Under the pieces are notes generated by a model that saw only the letters and a list, made by a program, of their open reading frames with translations, had not been told where the DNA came from and searched no databases. DNA of 64,000 bases from Datnioides undecimradiatus. Its lineage: Eukaryota; Chordata; Actinopteri; Lobotiformes; Datnioididae. This document shows, in pieces, positions 22,532-34,201 of the stretch. Within the stretch, counting starts at the first letter, position 1; every line of letters begins with the position of its first letter. Both the position numbers and the translations under genes were made by a program. Where the stretch lies: the NCBI GenBank assembly GCA_008933995.1, contig WARS01000034.1, forward strand, positions 5,672,207 to 5,736,206. The letters run 5' to 3'.

Positions 22532-25500
22532 AGAACTGGGCTGGTGTTCCAGGTCCACAGCCCGGCTCTGTGGATGGAGCTAAGCTGCGCGTTGTAGTCC
22601 AGATCCTTTTTACCGCTAACTCTGCGCATGTTAACACGCTAACACGCTAAACCTCAGCATGTTAGCCTTGTTGTTGTTAGCATGCCGGTGTTAGCGTTTC
22701 CACTACCAGAATTTGGAAACACAGGAATTTTCTCTGAAGGAACAGAGAGCTGGAGACAGCACAGGGGGGGGATTCTTTGCTTTTACTGCTTATGAACTGT
22801 GGCACCATCCAGTTTCACTTCCACTTCCCCATCAGAGTGTGAGCTGCCCCCATAAAAGAGGAATGATCTGCAGGCTGTGCGACAAGAGTGTGTTCGCTAA
22901 CCGACAGTTAGCTAGGAGAGCTTTGTGACCACTTCAGTGACTCCAGCTATTCCAAACTGTCAAATGCCAAATGACACAGCAGCAGGCCCTCGAAGGCAGT
23001 TTTTATTGTACAAAGGGGGAGCAATGGAGGTATTAAAGGTCAGGGAACTGGGCTTGTGATGGGAAGATTGTAGTTTACATGCCAGATCAGCAAGTGCATG
23101 TATCCTTAAAATGAAAACAGGACTATCTGAAACTGTAAGGTCTTTCTCAAGGGGTTTGAAATATGCAGTGTGTCTGTTTGACGATAAGTTTCTCAATAAT
23201 CCAGTTTCATAATCAGCTATTCTCCGTCTTCACAAGCACCCTGCTTTGATTTCCAGCTGGAAATATGTTCCACAAGAAAATAGTTTTCTCTTTTTTTGTC
23301 ACAGGAGTAGTTGAGCTCTGCAGCCTTAAATGGTGAAATGCCAGACTGCTCTGACCTCAAACTAGAAAAAGAGGAAGATGCAGGGTGAGAGAAACAACTT
23401 GGCTGATATAGAAAACCGCAGCAGGCCGGGAAAAACAGACAGCGTCTCTACTGCCAGTCTGAACGGAGGGATTTGTTCTGTCTTGACTATGGAGGTAAGC
23501 GCAGAATGCATGAAAAACCAACATGTTCGGTTGACAGACAGCGGCTGCTCCCATGCGACATGTTGTCTCTAGTGGCCACATTCCCATGAAACGTCCCGTG
23601 TTCAGAGACACCAGAGGAGTACTCTGGACTACATCTGGGACCACCTGACCTTTCGCACAGGCCATGCGTGCTCCACAGAGGATAAATCCTAGTAACGTAT
23701 CTTACATGTGAAGTTGATATTAAACTTCCCCAAAGGATACTTAGATTTAAATGAACCCATGACCTCCTCTCACTCCACCATCCAAACAAAACTGACATGT
23801 TCAGCCTGCTGTTAAATCAGTCCCAGCTCAAATGAAGGCATTATTTGAAAACAAAGAATGCAGGCAGGTAAACAATGCCTGTTTATGTCACAGACGTGCG
23901 CTTTTAAGACCATTAATCCTCCAGATGAGACACACAGGCGGACCACACAGTCATAAGTACAAGGACGCATGACGGAATGTCCGTGGCGTGACTCCTCGCA
24001 GCTCTGCGGAGACAAAAACTAGAATTAGAGCCTCAGTCTCTCTGCATATCTCAGCGAAAGGGCTTCAGGAAAACTCTCCTTTATGAATCTATAATAACTC
24101 TACAGCATATTGTAGATAAAGCAGGAATGTTTGGCACTGCATGACAGCTGTTGCTTCGCGGACGGAACTGTGGAGGATATATTCACTCACTGAGGCCCTG
24201 TCCTAAGCTACCCTCCTCTCTGTTCAGTCCACAGAGCTGCAACTGATACTAATATTAGACATAGTTATATTCAGAATTATATAATAGAATTATAATCATT
24301 GAGTGCATTAAAGCTAATACTCCAGGCGTTCATTATGCCCTTAAAACCCCTCCTTGTCATTTTGTTAATGCAGTTGTCTTGATAATGTATTTTGCTTGTA
24401 AGTTTGATGAAGAGGTGGAGGCGGATAGATGGATGGAGAACGAGCGAGGAGAGAAAGGGCATTTTAGGGGTGAAGAGGGATGGGTTTACCCCATCAGCTG
24501 TGTTTACTCTGGAAGCTTACTGCTGCTGTTGGCAGCTTCACACGCATTCTCTCTCTCCCCGTTCTCCAGATATAGCCAGCTATGTGGAGAAGCCTACAAC
24601 TAGCTTTTCCCCAGAGGCCTCTGTGTAAGAGCAGGGTTTATCTGATAGGGGCTTTTGAAGTACAGTACCAATGCAAGACACAAGAATCCTCCTCTGAAGC
24701 TCACCTTAATAGCATGAAAGGAAAGGGAACTGAATTTTACAGTTTAACTTTAGAAAAATCTAAAAAACTAAATGTAACTCGGGTGGGTTAAAGGGTCCTT
24801 CAGGCAGTGTAGGACAGCTTTGTCTGGTTTTGCTTATTTGAGTGTTTTTCCCTCATGTGTCTGTGTGTACCTGCTTCCTGTGTTCAGATCACGGGTTTCA
24901 CCTGTGCCTCGTTAGCCTTCCCTCCTTGGTGTCGCTCCCTTCCCTTGTTCCACGTCAGATTGTCAGCTTACATGTGCTCTGTGTTCTAGATGTGTTCCCA
25001 TTTGGGTTCCCATGCTGGTCTTACTGTTGTGATTTAAACAGTGTTATACTAAAAGAGCAGAGAACACAAAGATCAAGGAGAACCTGCTCATCAGAACATT
25101 TAACCAAAGCACTACAACTGGTCATGATCTCCTTAAGGTACCTGAAGAAGCCATGTTTTACTGACAATGGAAGACTACAGGTTCTGGATGACTCCTGACA
25201 CCTTTGTCAAACAGGTCTTTGGAGGATTTTACATTCCCCAAATGCTTCCAAACTAGACATTCCTCTGAGCTTGAGCTGTAATTGAGCTCTTTTCAAAAAA
25301 TGTATGCTTGCACGGTTGCTGGAGAAGTGGAACTCCCGGTTGCTGCTCTGCGATTGTCAGGAAGTGATAAGAAGTTTCCTCCCTGATTAGAAGTTCAACA
25401 GGAAAACAAAGGAGGTCTCACCAGTTACTGGACACTGTCCAGGCTGCTGGTTTCCCCCCGTATAAAATAAGGGCAAGCTAACACACCGAGCACACCTCGT

Positions 25501-26282
25501 CTGAGGCATCCAACTGTCACATCTCCTGAAATAATTCACAAAGCCTGCACAACTTGTCTGGCCAACTAAAATAAATCCAATCCACCCAATGCACTAAATC
25601 AGAAACACCACAAATCCGAGGCACAATAGTTGGCATTGTCCGCTCATTTTAAACCTAGCGCATCTGATGTTGAAACTAAAATTGCTCAAATGACTCTGTA
25701 ACCCAGTCTGCTGATGGACCACAACAGCCAAAAGTAACTGTAGTGGGCTTCTGTTGCAACACAAATCCAGTGCGCCCAATCCTGGCATGTGCATCATGCT
25801 TCTTCAATAAAACCACATAAAACAAATGCAGCAGGACCTCCCGCAATAAAACCTTGTCTGCAGCACCTGATCGACCCGTTGCGTCCAAAATAATCGCTCA
25901 TAATCCAGCACCTCACAACGACGGCATTCCCCAGAGATACCCAGCAACAATCACTCAAATCGGGAATGCCTCAAGACACTCGGACTCTAAAAATACCCTG
26001 AATCCAGTGCACAGGATTTTTGGACACACGTGTCACTCCTACTGAAAATAGAAACCTGAATCAACTGCGGCCCATCTATTGTGAGATCACTGCTACAACT
26101 GCTGTGTGTTTCACTTTTGCTTTTGTACAAAATACTGCCAGCGCATGATTCTGAGATATGTGGAGTCTGTGTGAGCTGGAGAGAAGAGATAAGAATTTAC
26201 TTTTATTCGCTGTGAGCAGCAAAATCAAGAAGAAAGGAATAGTAACTTTTTTTCGAATCTGTATATTAAGCATCAGGAATGG

Positions 26283-26566
26283 AGCCTCACCGCAAGAAGG
26301 TCCCATGTTCGATTCCCAACCGGGGCCTTTCTGAGTTTGCATGTGCTCTCTGTGTCTGCGTGGGTTCTCCCCAAGTCTGGCTAGGATGCAGGATAAGTGA
26401 CCTGGAAACTAAATTGACCGTAGGAATGAATGTGGGTATGAACGACTTTGCCTGTCGTAGCCCAGCGACAGATGGGCGACCTGTCCTGGGTGTACCCTGC
26501 CTTCCGCCCAATGACTGTTGGGATAGATTCCTGCTCTGTAAGCAGTTACAGAGAATGGATGGATGG
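26283..26566 (+). repeat. tRNA-type SINE, 5' truncated, with ATGG-repeat tail
   Basis: The segment has a B-box-like GTTCGATTCCC followed by GGGGCCTTTCTGAGTTTGCATG, GCGTGGGTTCTC, CCCAGCGACAGATGGGCGACC and CTGTCCTGGGTGTACCCTGCC. It ends in GGATGGATGG. This is the typical body and tail of a common teleost SINE/LINE-tail family. The A-box end is missing. Open frames on both strands across it are not genes. Confidence 0.82.
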
Positions 26567-29500
26567 TTTAAACATTTTGATATGGCAATGCTAAGATACC
26601 TTTTTGTGTCTATGGTCATAGAAGGGTATATGGTGGACATGGTGGTCCCTTTGACATGCCTGATTGAAGGCTTTATAATATACTGCAATCCTTGCTCTAC
26701 ACAAGGATGAGTGATGTTAACAGGCAGTGTGACTTCTGATATAGCCAAGCCACAAGAATCTTTCTAACAAATGAATCGGAGTGTCCCTGAACAGAGTGTG
26801 AGTAATCAGTAGCCGAGTTCCTCCCGTGACGTTCAGAGGGGATTACAGGAGGCTGCAGACTGCGCGGGCTACTAAATGCATAACTAAATGTCCTTATCAC
26901 TGGCCATCATTAGAGCACAGCGGGCATTCTTTCCATTGATCCAATACCATGTCATCACACAGAGTCTATTAAAAGGCTCTCTATTCACAAAGGCAGCTTC
27001 AAGAGTACAACAGCTTTAATTCAAATCTGACCCGCAGGTTGTTGTAGTGGCAGATTGTTGGTGAACTGCAGTTTGGGTTCGCCATATTCCTCTGTTCCCG
27101 TTTGCAGAACATAAGAAACACACAATTACGTACTAAAAAGGGAACTGCTACAATATCAGCATTACACACTTGCTGATTTTTGAGCATCTTAATATTGCAA
27201 AATATGCGCAAATGAATAAATGCACAAAATGTCGGGTTTGTTTCCCAACCACTGTGATGACTTCCTCTTTACCGTTACCCCTGTCCACCATGAGGTCAGA
27301 GGTCAGGGTCGTCCGGAGCCTCTAGGGCCTCCGTATCCTCCGTAGGAGTCCAACTGTCACACGTCGAAGGACGGTCGCTGTGCTCATCATGGCACCCCGC
27401 TGATCCAAGAGCCATTTTGTTTGATGCAGTCTAGGTGAAATATCTGATTGGCTGCAGTTATTTACAGCATTATCATATGATGGTGAGCTCATCTGGAGCT
27501 CTCTGACTGGCTGACGAGGCTAACACGGAGGATCCTGATTGGAAGCCGAGGTATCTTAACAGTTTGTGTGGTGTCTTCAGTCGGACATACAGACGAGTTG
27601 GATCAGAGCAGTGGAAAAATAACTGCTCTATTTATAAAGCCCCATTTAACAGAAGAGGGTCATCTGTGGCTCTCACTGGAACACAAACAGCCTGTCCTCC
27701 AACCACAATGAGCTCACTCCATCACAAGATCTCACACTCATAACTTCCCACTTCCAGCTTTTAATTATGTCACATACAGAAGACGTGTAATTACATTTCA
27801 TAAAGTGTTACACGCTGGTCTATGAAGTTTGAGGAACCACTATACACGTCCCGATCTAGGACCAAACCAGAAGCTCCTTCCATCTAAACCCCTCATGCTT
27901 CTGCATTATGAATATAACAGGGTATAGGTATAGGTATTAATATTTAATGTCATCTTACATCATAAGAAAGATAGTTTCAAGAAAATGTGAGTGAAAGTGA
28001 TGAAGCTCTGTATTTCAGCTGCTGTAATACAACCCTACAATCATGATAGTTCAGAGGTAATCGTGTCAGCTACATTCACATGAAATGCACTGGAGCCTCC
28101 CTGTGGAGCACTTAAATATGATCCTGTGCTTGTTTTTCACTGGACCGCAGCTTGACATCAGTGACAAATCCACTTTATTCACCTGGCTGCAGAATATTCC
28201 GGGTACATTAATGGTTCAGTAACGAAGAACACGTCATGGGTCTTATTTTCAGTTTATTGATCGGACAGGCCTGTGGTGCTTCCTCTGACCATCAGGTCGA
28301 CATATAAATGCCTGCCTCTGACAACCACAGTAATACAAAATGCAAATTTAACAAATTCATCATACATCTTCCATTCATGCAATAGTTTAAGTACATGATT
28401 CGTGCCATTATTATAAAGTGTTGCCATTAGGGGCATTCCTGTTGTCACATAGAATACATTACATGCAAAGACATGCAGGATAACAAGGAAAAAGAGTGAT
28501 CCTGAAACCGAAAGAGGGATAAGACGTGTGTGGGTAGGTGTGAGCATGAACATAACAGAAAGTGAAAAGTGACTTCAGAAGCAGACGTTGTGCCTGGGAA
28601 ATCCTCCAGTTTATCAGGCAGAAGAAGACTCAGTCAAAAGGTACGGTTCCTTTTTTTTACTTTTAAACTCACCTGCTACTGTGTCTCCACAGATCCTGTT
28701 TTTATGTGCCTGTGCAGTAGCTGTGTTGTTCAGGGATCCCGTTCAACTGTAAAACCTTCTAAACAAATAGAGAATTGGTTATGTAGCTTTAAGGGTGTGC
28801 GGAGTGTGTGCGGAAAAGAAGATGTGCTTGTGTGGAGGGAAAGTGAAGCAATCAAGTACTAATGTGTATATGAGCAGAGGCTGGGCTCCTTTTTATGCAC
28901 ACCTGATTCTGTTTTATCAGTCTCAACCACTGTGGATCCTAGTGTCCACTCACATGAGCCCTCCTAAAAAGGCAAAAAGGCCCCTGTGATTGGCCAGCGA
29001 CGTGGCAGGATATTGATTTATATTTGGTTTGAGATCAGATCCCCTTTGTAAAATAAAGTCAGAATGGATGTCAGATTTTATACATACAGTCTCATCTGTC
29101 TGATCTGAGCTTTGACCCTGAAGCTGCTAAACATGACATTTGACACCCTGTGAGCTCACACACAGAACATTCAAACTGCAAATGCACATTTTCCCTTTTT
29201 TTCTACTGTTTCGAAAATGTGCATGAACTGTCCCCTCCCTTTAGTTTTATGCCACTGACTCAGTTGTTTGCCATGCGCACAGGTACGAAAAAGCAAGCGC
29301 AGGTGGAAAGTTCCATCAGTACAGCGCTCAGTATAAGTCATCTGATGATTGGCTGAGGATGGAAAAAGGGTGAGTTTTAAAGTCTACAACAAAGGCCTCA
29401 CCATTAAAATGGAATTACTCTCTGCCTGTTTCAGGATCAGTTTGTGCTTTGATGGTCTCGGGCCGCAGCCAATAGTTATATAACAAGTTTCTGGAGTCGT

Positions 29501-29748
29501 AAACACAGAGTGAGTAGCACATCTCTGATTGTTCTAAATATGATGCTAACTTCGCTGCTTTTGTTTTCTTTGACATGAAAGTAGATGAGGGCCCCATGGA
29601 ACACTTCCTGACGAAACCATAAACACACACGCAGACATGCTGAACGCTGACATATTCACTCACACATAAAAAGGGGTTGATCTAACTGTTCTGGCAGGAA
29701 ATAACCTTGATAATGCAACGTGGCTGTTCTTGTTTTTCTGCTGAATTG

Positions 29749-29824
29749 ATGAGGATGGTGATGAAGATGACTGCCACCCCGGCCATCACTGCGCTCCTGT
29801 TTTGCTGCTTCGTCTTTGCGGCAG
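29749..29824 (+). CDS. cd2: cd2 exon 1, signal peptide
   Basis: The exon codes for a short basic start (MRMVMKM) and the hydrophobic core TPAITALLFCCFVFAAG, ending phase 1 at GCAG|GTACGG. The phase fits the next exon through a GAT codon. I chose the first of four clustered ATGs. The 29761 start would shorten the protein by four residues with no functional change. Confidence 0.78.
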
Positions 29825-32800
29825 GTACGGCATGGCTGATTATTAATAATAGTAATTCCTCACTCTCAAGATGTGCCATTACATTACAGCTAGAACTCAG
29901 GATTTGCCTTTTTGTTTGACTGGAATATAAACCGGGGGCGTTTTGTTCATTTTCTCTTTGCCTTTATTTAATTTTTTATTTTTTATTTTTTATTTTTTTT
30001 AAACAAAAAATATTCAAACTCTCAGGACAACAGAAAATCTATTTACTCTAAGCACTTTTCAAACGCTTCTGTAATACCAGTCAAACATGGTTCTTTAATT
30101 TCAGGTATTTGTTACTTGTGCTTGTACTTATTTGTGCTGCTGCTGTTATATTTCTGTGTATATTTATTCATTCATACTCACAAAATGCTCAGCTCAATTA
30201 ACTTCCTTAAAGTAGAAGCAGGTATACGAGTGCTGTACCTAAAAGTATTTTAAAAAATGCCAAAACGGGCAAAAACTGTGACTTTTAAATGTTTTTTTTG
30301 CCAAATATTCTAGAAAACTCAATATAAACCAGATACAAACAGGCAATTCAGAAAACAGCAAGCAGCAAAGGGGAACCCACTGAACCTTCATGCAGCTGCT
30401 TAGACGCTGCCATGCCCAAGTCACTGACATGGGCATGGCTGCTGCTTCAATCCCAGCTGAGGCTGGAAATATGAAATATGAAGACTGCACTGCCTCATAA
30501 TTAACCGACCATTGGGTTTCCTGTAATTGTCTTCCTCTCCTGTGTCCGTGTAGCTGTTTCCTATGTTGGAAATGTGTGTGTGTAATTGTGGATGTAATCT
30601 CTGCCAGGAATAATATCAGTTAAAAAGAAGAGGACGCTAAGAACTAAAAAACAATATACAGATCATTCTAGAATCAGAGTGAGAGAAATGGAGCAGCCAG
30701 TTTTGAGTGGTCGGACGCCGAACAAAGATAATGACTTAACTAAAAAGAGTTTTGTCATACAGATAAACATTCAATGATTTAGTCTCTAAAGTTGTTAAAG
30801 CTGTCACGGGTTTCATGATCTCATGATTTCAATATTGAAATGCTCTAATTATTTTTGTTTCACATGGTGAGGTAAATTCGCCATCGCTGGTACAAAAGCA
30901 GGTGGCAAATCAAATGATGAAATGGCTAAATATATCAAAAAGCTGCTTGGCGTGCCGCCGGCAGGCAGTGGGGCCCCTTTTTGATCTTAGGCTGGTGCGG
31001 GGCCTCTTGTGTGATGTGCGCAGATCTCTTACATCCCCCCCCGCACTTGTCGCTTCGTGAAATCTGCCCCGTGGTTACAATAAACCGTCACGAAACGCAC
31101 ACTGGCGAAACAAATACCAACGAAACGAAAGAGGCCAAAAGGCCGCGGGCGTTTCACAAATACGACTGAAGGCATGTTGGTGCGATAGACACTCAGGCTG
31201 TTACCTGAGATCCCAGCTCATTTTGAAAAAGAGCTTTTCTTTGCTAACAAATTGTGAGAGATGATGGAGTCAAACTCTTGTTTCTTGCCATATCCAGCAA
31301 AAAACAGCGATGTACGACAGAGTGTGCAACCGCTCTGCTTTGGCTTTTGAAAGCTGTACCGCGCTTGGATGTGATCTTCGGATAAAGTCTGACATAGAAA
31401 GTTTTTTAAGTTGTTGGCACTTAAAAACATCCTAATGCACTAATCATTCACTAACCCTTAGCTCTGTGTTGCGTTGATGTGGAAAAGTAGCAGTGTTCTA
31501 CTTCTCTGGATGGTGAGCAGGGCAACCATTAATTTCCTGTGGGTTGCCCTTCAGAGAAAATAAAGAGGTGTGAAAAGGAAGTTTTGCTTTTTGTCTGATG
31601 CGCTCTGGACATTAACCTTCTAAGACCTAAACTCTTGCATGGCATGCTTTATTGATTTCTCTTTGTTATTTGGGTTGATTGGGACCTGCTAAGTGTAAAA
31701 ACAAATAATTATCTTTTTGCATTCCCATGCATGTGTTGTCCACACATGTGGACGCCAGGTCCTAGGAGGTTAAGATGCATACGAGCGCGTTGTGCTGTGT
31801 TCTCTGCAAACTGTGGTCTCTGTGGCAGCATCCGTCGTCTCTGCGGATGTAGTGATCTTTGCTCTCGCGTCGCGGACCTTTGTTCTCAGATTTCTCGTAC
31901 ACAGCGGGAGGGTGCGTACGCATGTGATGGGAGCTGTTTGCAAGCTGTTTCGAAAGTGACTTAAAAAGACAAAAGGGGAAAAGCAGAAGGAAATCAGCCT
32001 CAAACGCACAACCAAAAGTCCAGGAAACGCATCCAAGCAAGCAATAACCGGCACCCGAGACACAGAAAGTCGACTCAAATAGCCTGATTCCTGATCAACG
32101 GTGCTGGTTGCCTGACTTCTCACCACATGTGCACAGGAAGTTTTCAGGAAGACTCTAGCGCCGGGTTTGGGAAAATTTGTAAGCCTACAGTAAATCATCT
32201 ACTGCCGGCGCCCAACACTTCAGGTTATTATCAGTTTGACTCCTTGACGGCTACTTTTGCAACGAAGGAGAAGACATTCATGGTCCTCAGAGGATGAACA
32301 TGAAAATCACATTCCCAGACTGGGCACAGAACTGAACCTTCCTCAGTTTTCCCCCCTCTCTTTCTGTTCCACAGATTCTCGGGAGAGTTGCGACCACTAT
32401 GGTGCAACAAATGGCAACCTGACCTTGTCTCTGGGCCACACCCTAAAAGGCACAGAACAGCTGAGGTGGAAGCACAACAATAAAGTAATCTTCGATCGCA
32501 GACCTAACATGTTGGTCACAGGGAAGAACGAAGATGTTGATGTAAAAGGACAGCTGTGGCTGATAAATCTAGACAAAAGCAAAGAAGGCAGCTACACCCC
32601 TGAGGTGTACTCTGAAAATGGACAGCAAATAAAGACACGCGGCACCATGAGTGTATGTGTATTGGGTAGGTAACAAGAATTAGATCATATCTGTTTTCAT
32701 ATGTTTGTCATAATTACACCATAAATACAGTGTTGTTGTCGTATGACGTTTCATCCATTCAAACCCACTCCGCTCAGATCGTGTCCCAAAGCCCAAAGTG

Positions 32801-34201
32801 AAGATTGAATGTGTCTCAGCCTCTGTAACATTTACCTGCACGGTTGACCAGGTGAGAACAAATCTGCTTCACCCACAACACTTGTATTTGCCCCGGGTCT
32901 TTACACGTATTTTCACAATAACTCAACAATGCATCAACTTCTAATGTGTATATCTCTGCTACCCAGAAGGCCAACATCAACTTTGCATGGCTTCAGAATG
33001 GCAAGCTATTGAAAAACAAGATGTCTCATACTCTAAGTTTCAAAACAGCCAAAGAGGTGGAAACAGACACCTTTGAGTGCAGCGTTTCCAACGCCGTCAG
33101 CTCCATGACCAGCGAGTCTGTCAAACAGACCTGCATCAAGCCTGGTGAGCGCTCGCCACTCCTGCGGTTGCGTGACTCAAAGTGGATGGGAATCACAGTT
33201 TGAGTCACCATATTAATAAGGATATCCCAATACTAAACATGCTGTTTCCTCTCCCTTCCTTTCCTTCCTAAGCGTTTCCTTTTCCTGAGCAAATATTTGG
33301 AATTAACACCTGGATTTTGGTGGGTGCCGGAGGAGGTACGTCTGTTCCACACATACAAACCCATATTTCTAGCCTTCTACATCTCTCCTGCAGCATAAAT
33401 ACAGAGGCGCGGTGGTTTTTTGATGGTTTTATGTCTTTAACTAGGTGTTACTACTATTATTCCTCCTCAGGTGTCGTTCTGGTGCTTATTATCGTCACCA
33501 TTGCTTGCTGCGTCAGGAACAGGCGGAAAAGGCACATGCAGCAGGAGGGTAAAGGCATTTTCTTTGTTTGCATTTTGGTAATATGACGATTCGCAGTTGG
33601 CTGCTATTCCTGCGGCACCCTCCTAGAAAACAAAGCAGCGCAACGTGCAGCCTTGGAGAAGGCGGCGTACAAATGATGCATGAAGTTTAAAGGAGAAAAG
33701 AACCAAACATCTTGTCACTAAACATCTGCCGCCATCTGCCATCTCTGCTTTTTGACAACAGACGAGGTGGAGCTTCGCTTGGGGTGGACCAATCCCAACC
33801 AGCAGCACCACCACCATGACCAACATAACCACCCATCCGATCAACATCACCATCACAAGCAGCACCCGGCCGGCCACACCGGCCCCCGTAACCATCGCAC
33901 CAAACAGCAGGGCACCCAGCAACGTCCCAGAGCCCCAGACCCCCTGAATGGTCAGCCTCAGCCCAACCCCAGGAGACCCCCACAGGTAGGGGGTTCCGGT
34001 GGATCTGCTCCCTGGCTGCCAAGTGTTTAGTGATAGATGACGATGATGATTTTGAGTTCAGTCAGACTGCAGGTTCCCAGTCTGATCCGTCTCTGTTTCC
34101 CCTCGCTTCAGGGCCGCAAACCAGCGGAGAACGTGGATGACGATCAGCCCCCTCCTCTCCCTCAGCCCAGGAAGAAAGCTCCCAGGACACCCCATGTGTG
34201 A
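29749..34201 (+). CDS. cd2: T-cell surface adhesion receptor CD2 (complete, eight exons)
   Basis: Exons 29749-29824, 32375-32665, 32778-32851, 32967-33144, 33273-33335, 33471-33548, 33762-33985 and 34112-34201 join in frame to 357 residues (human CD2 has 351). The order is signal peptide, V-type domain, C2-type domain, membrane span (about residues 220-242), basic stop-transfer RNRRKR, and a long proline-rich tail. DRVPKPKVKIECVSASVTFT at the domain 2 start parallels human ERVSKPKISWTC. The tail ends with PPPLPQPRKK, like the human CD2AP/CIN85- and CD2BP1-binding motif PPLPRPR. CD2 binds CD58/CD48-type ligands on partner cells and strengthens T- and NK-cell contacts. ptgfrn follows in the same orientation, as in human. 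Several in-frame ATGs (29749, 29755, 29761, 29767) could start the protein. Another CD2/SLAM-family receptor is the alternative, but the missing domain 1 disulfide and the tail favour CD2. Confidence 0.88.
29825..32374 (+). other. cd2 intron 1
   Basis: 2.55 kb. It holds a T-rich low-complexity tract (29960-30010), a CpG-rich patch at about 30940-31150 and a TTAA-flanked miniature element (31612-31773). No additional exon is supported. Confidence 0.6.
31612..31773. mobile_element. TTAA-flanked miniature inverted-repeat element (piggyBac-like)
   Basis: The left end TTAACCTTCTAAGACCT and the right end AGGTCCTAGGAGGTTAA are inverted copies with two mismatches over 17 bases. Both start at a TTAA, the target duplication used by piggyBac transposons, and the inner ends begin CC. 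The element is about 160 bp with no coding capacity. A near-palindrome GTCCACACATGTGGAC lies near the right end. Family assignment is inference. Confidence 0.6.
32375..32665 (+). CDS. cd2: cd2 exon 2, V-type Ig domain 1 without the canonical disulfide
   Basis: This phase 1-1 exon of 291 nt codes for residues 26-122. The strand B position reads GNLTLSLG and the strand F position reads GSYTPEVY, so both canonical cysteines are absent, as in mammalian CD2 domain 1 (NLDI and YKVS). The C-strand tryptophan is present (QLRWKH). NLT is a potential N-glycosylation site. A lone cysteine sits near the N-terminus (ESCDHY). This ligand-binding domain is expected to diverge fastest. Confidence 0.85.
32778..33144 (+). 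CDS. cd2: cd2 exons 3 and 4, C2-type Ig domain 2 split by an intron
   Basis: Exon 3 (32778-32851) codes for DRVPKPKVKIECVSASVTFT plus CTVDQ. Exon 4 (32967-33144) continues KANINFAWLQNGKLL and ends SVKQTCIKP. Four cysteines (IEC, FTC, FEC and QTC) match the two disulfides of CD2-family domain 2. A 115-bp phase-0 intron separates strand B from strand C. Both parts are required for the fold and the frame. Confidence 0.85.
33273..33548 (+). CDS. cd2: cd2 exons 5 and 6, membrane span
   Basis: Exon 5 (33273-33335) ends in WILVGAGG and exon 6 (33471-33548) continues GVVLVLIIVTIACCVRNRRK. The transmembrane helix is thus split over two exons with a phase-1 intron inside it. Two juxtamembrane cysteines (CC) could be palmitoylated, which is inference. 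Both introns are about 130-140 bp. Confidence 0.82.
33762..34201 (+). CDS. cd2: cd2 exons 7 and 8, histidine- and proline-rich cytoplasmic tail
   Basis: Exon 7 (33762-33985) starts DEVELRLGW, counterpart of the human NDEELETR region. It has eleven histidines between residues 269 and 288, including two runs of four, and then proline/arginine-rich sequence. Exon 8 (34112-34201) holds GRKPAENVDDDQPPPLPQPR and ends APRTPHV, then TGA. PLPQPR fits the PxxxPR motif bound by CD2AP/CIN85 SH3 domains. Confidence 0.84.

Larger units (their letters stand above)
14768..29748. other. 15-kb spacer between pln and cd2, no protein gene recognised
   Basis: The upstream regions of the divergent pln (minus) and cd2 (plus) genes meet here. 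I found a LINE fragment, a SINE, small microsatellites, a perfect hairpin at 22490-22531 and a purine-rich tract at 20621-20685. The junction between the two conserved gene blocks must lie in this interval. Long open frames such as 26279-26710 fall on repeats, not genes. Confidence 0.5.

Noticed and set aside
24842-25060. C/T-rich segment reminiscent of the terminal region of some fish LTR elements
   Set aside because: Only a loose word resemblance; no paired ends and no coding remains were seen, so it is not called.
25440-26040. CA-rich segment with open frames on both strands, possible mobile element
   Set aside because: No inverted ends, no target duplication and no transposase-like peptide could be recognised.
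26279-26748. Open frames of 143 and 153 codons on opposite strands
   Set aside because: They fall largely on a SINE with a B-box-like start and an ATGG tail; neither shows gene-like composition or family resemblance.
31770-32198. 142-codon minus-strand open frame upstream of cd2 exon 2
   Set aside because: It has no recognisable domain and no splice partners, overlaps the piggyBac-like element end and lies in an intron of a well-supported gene.
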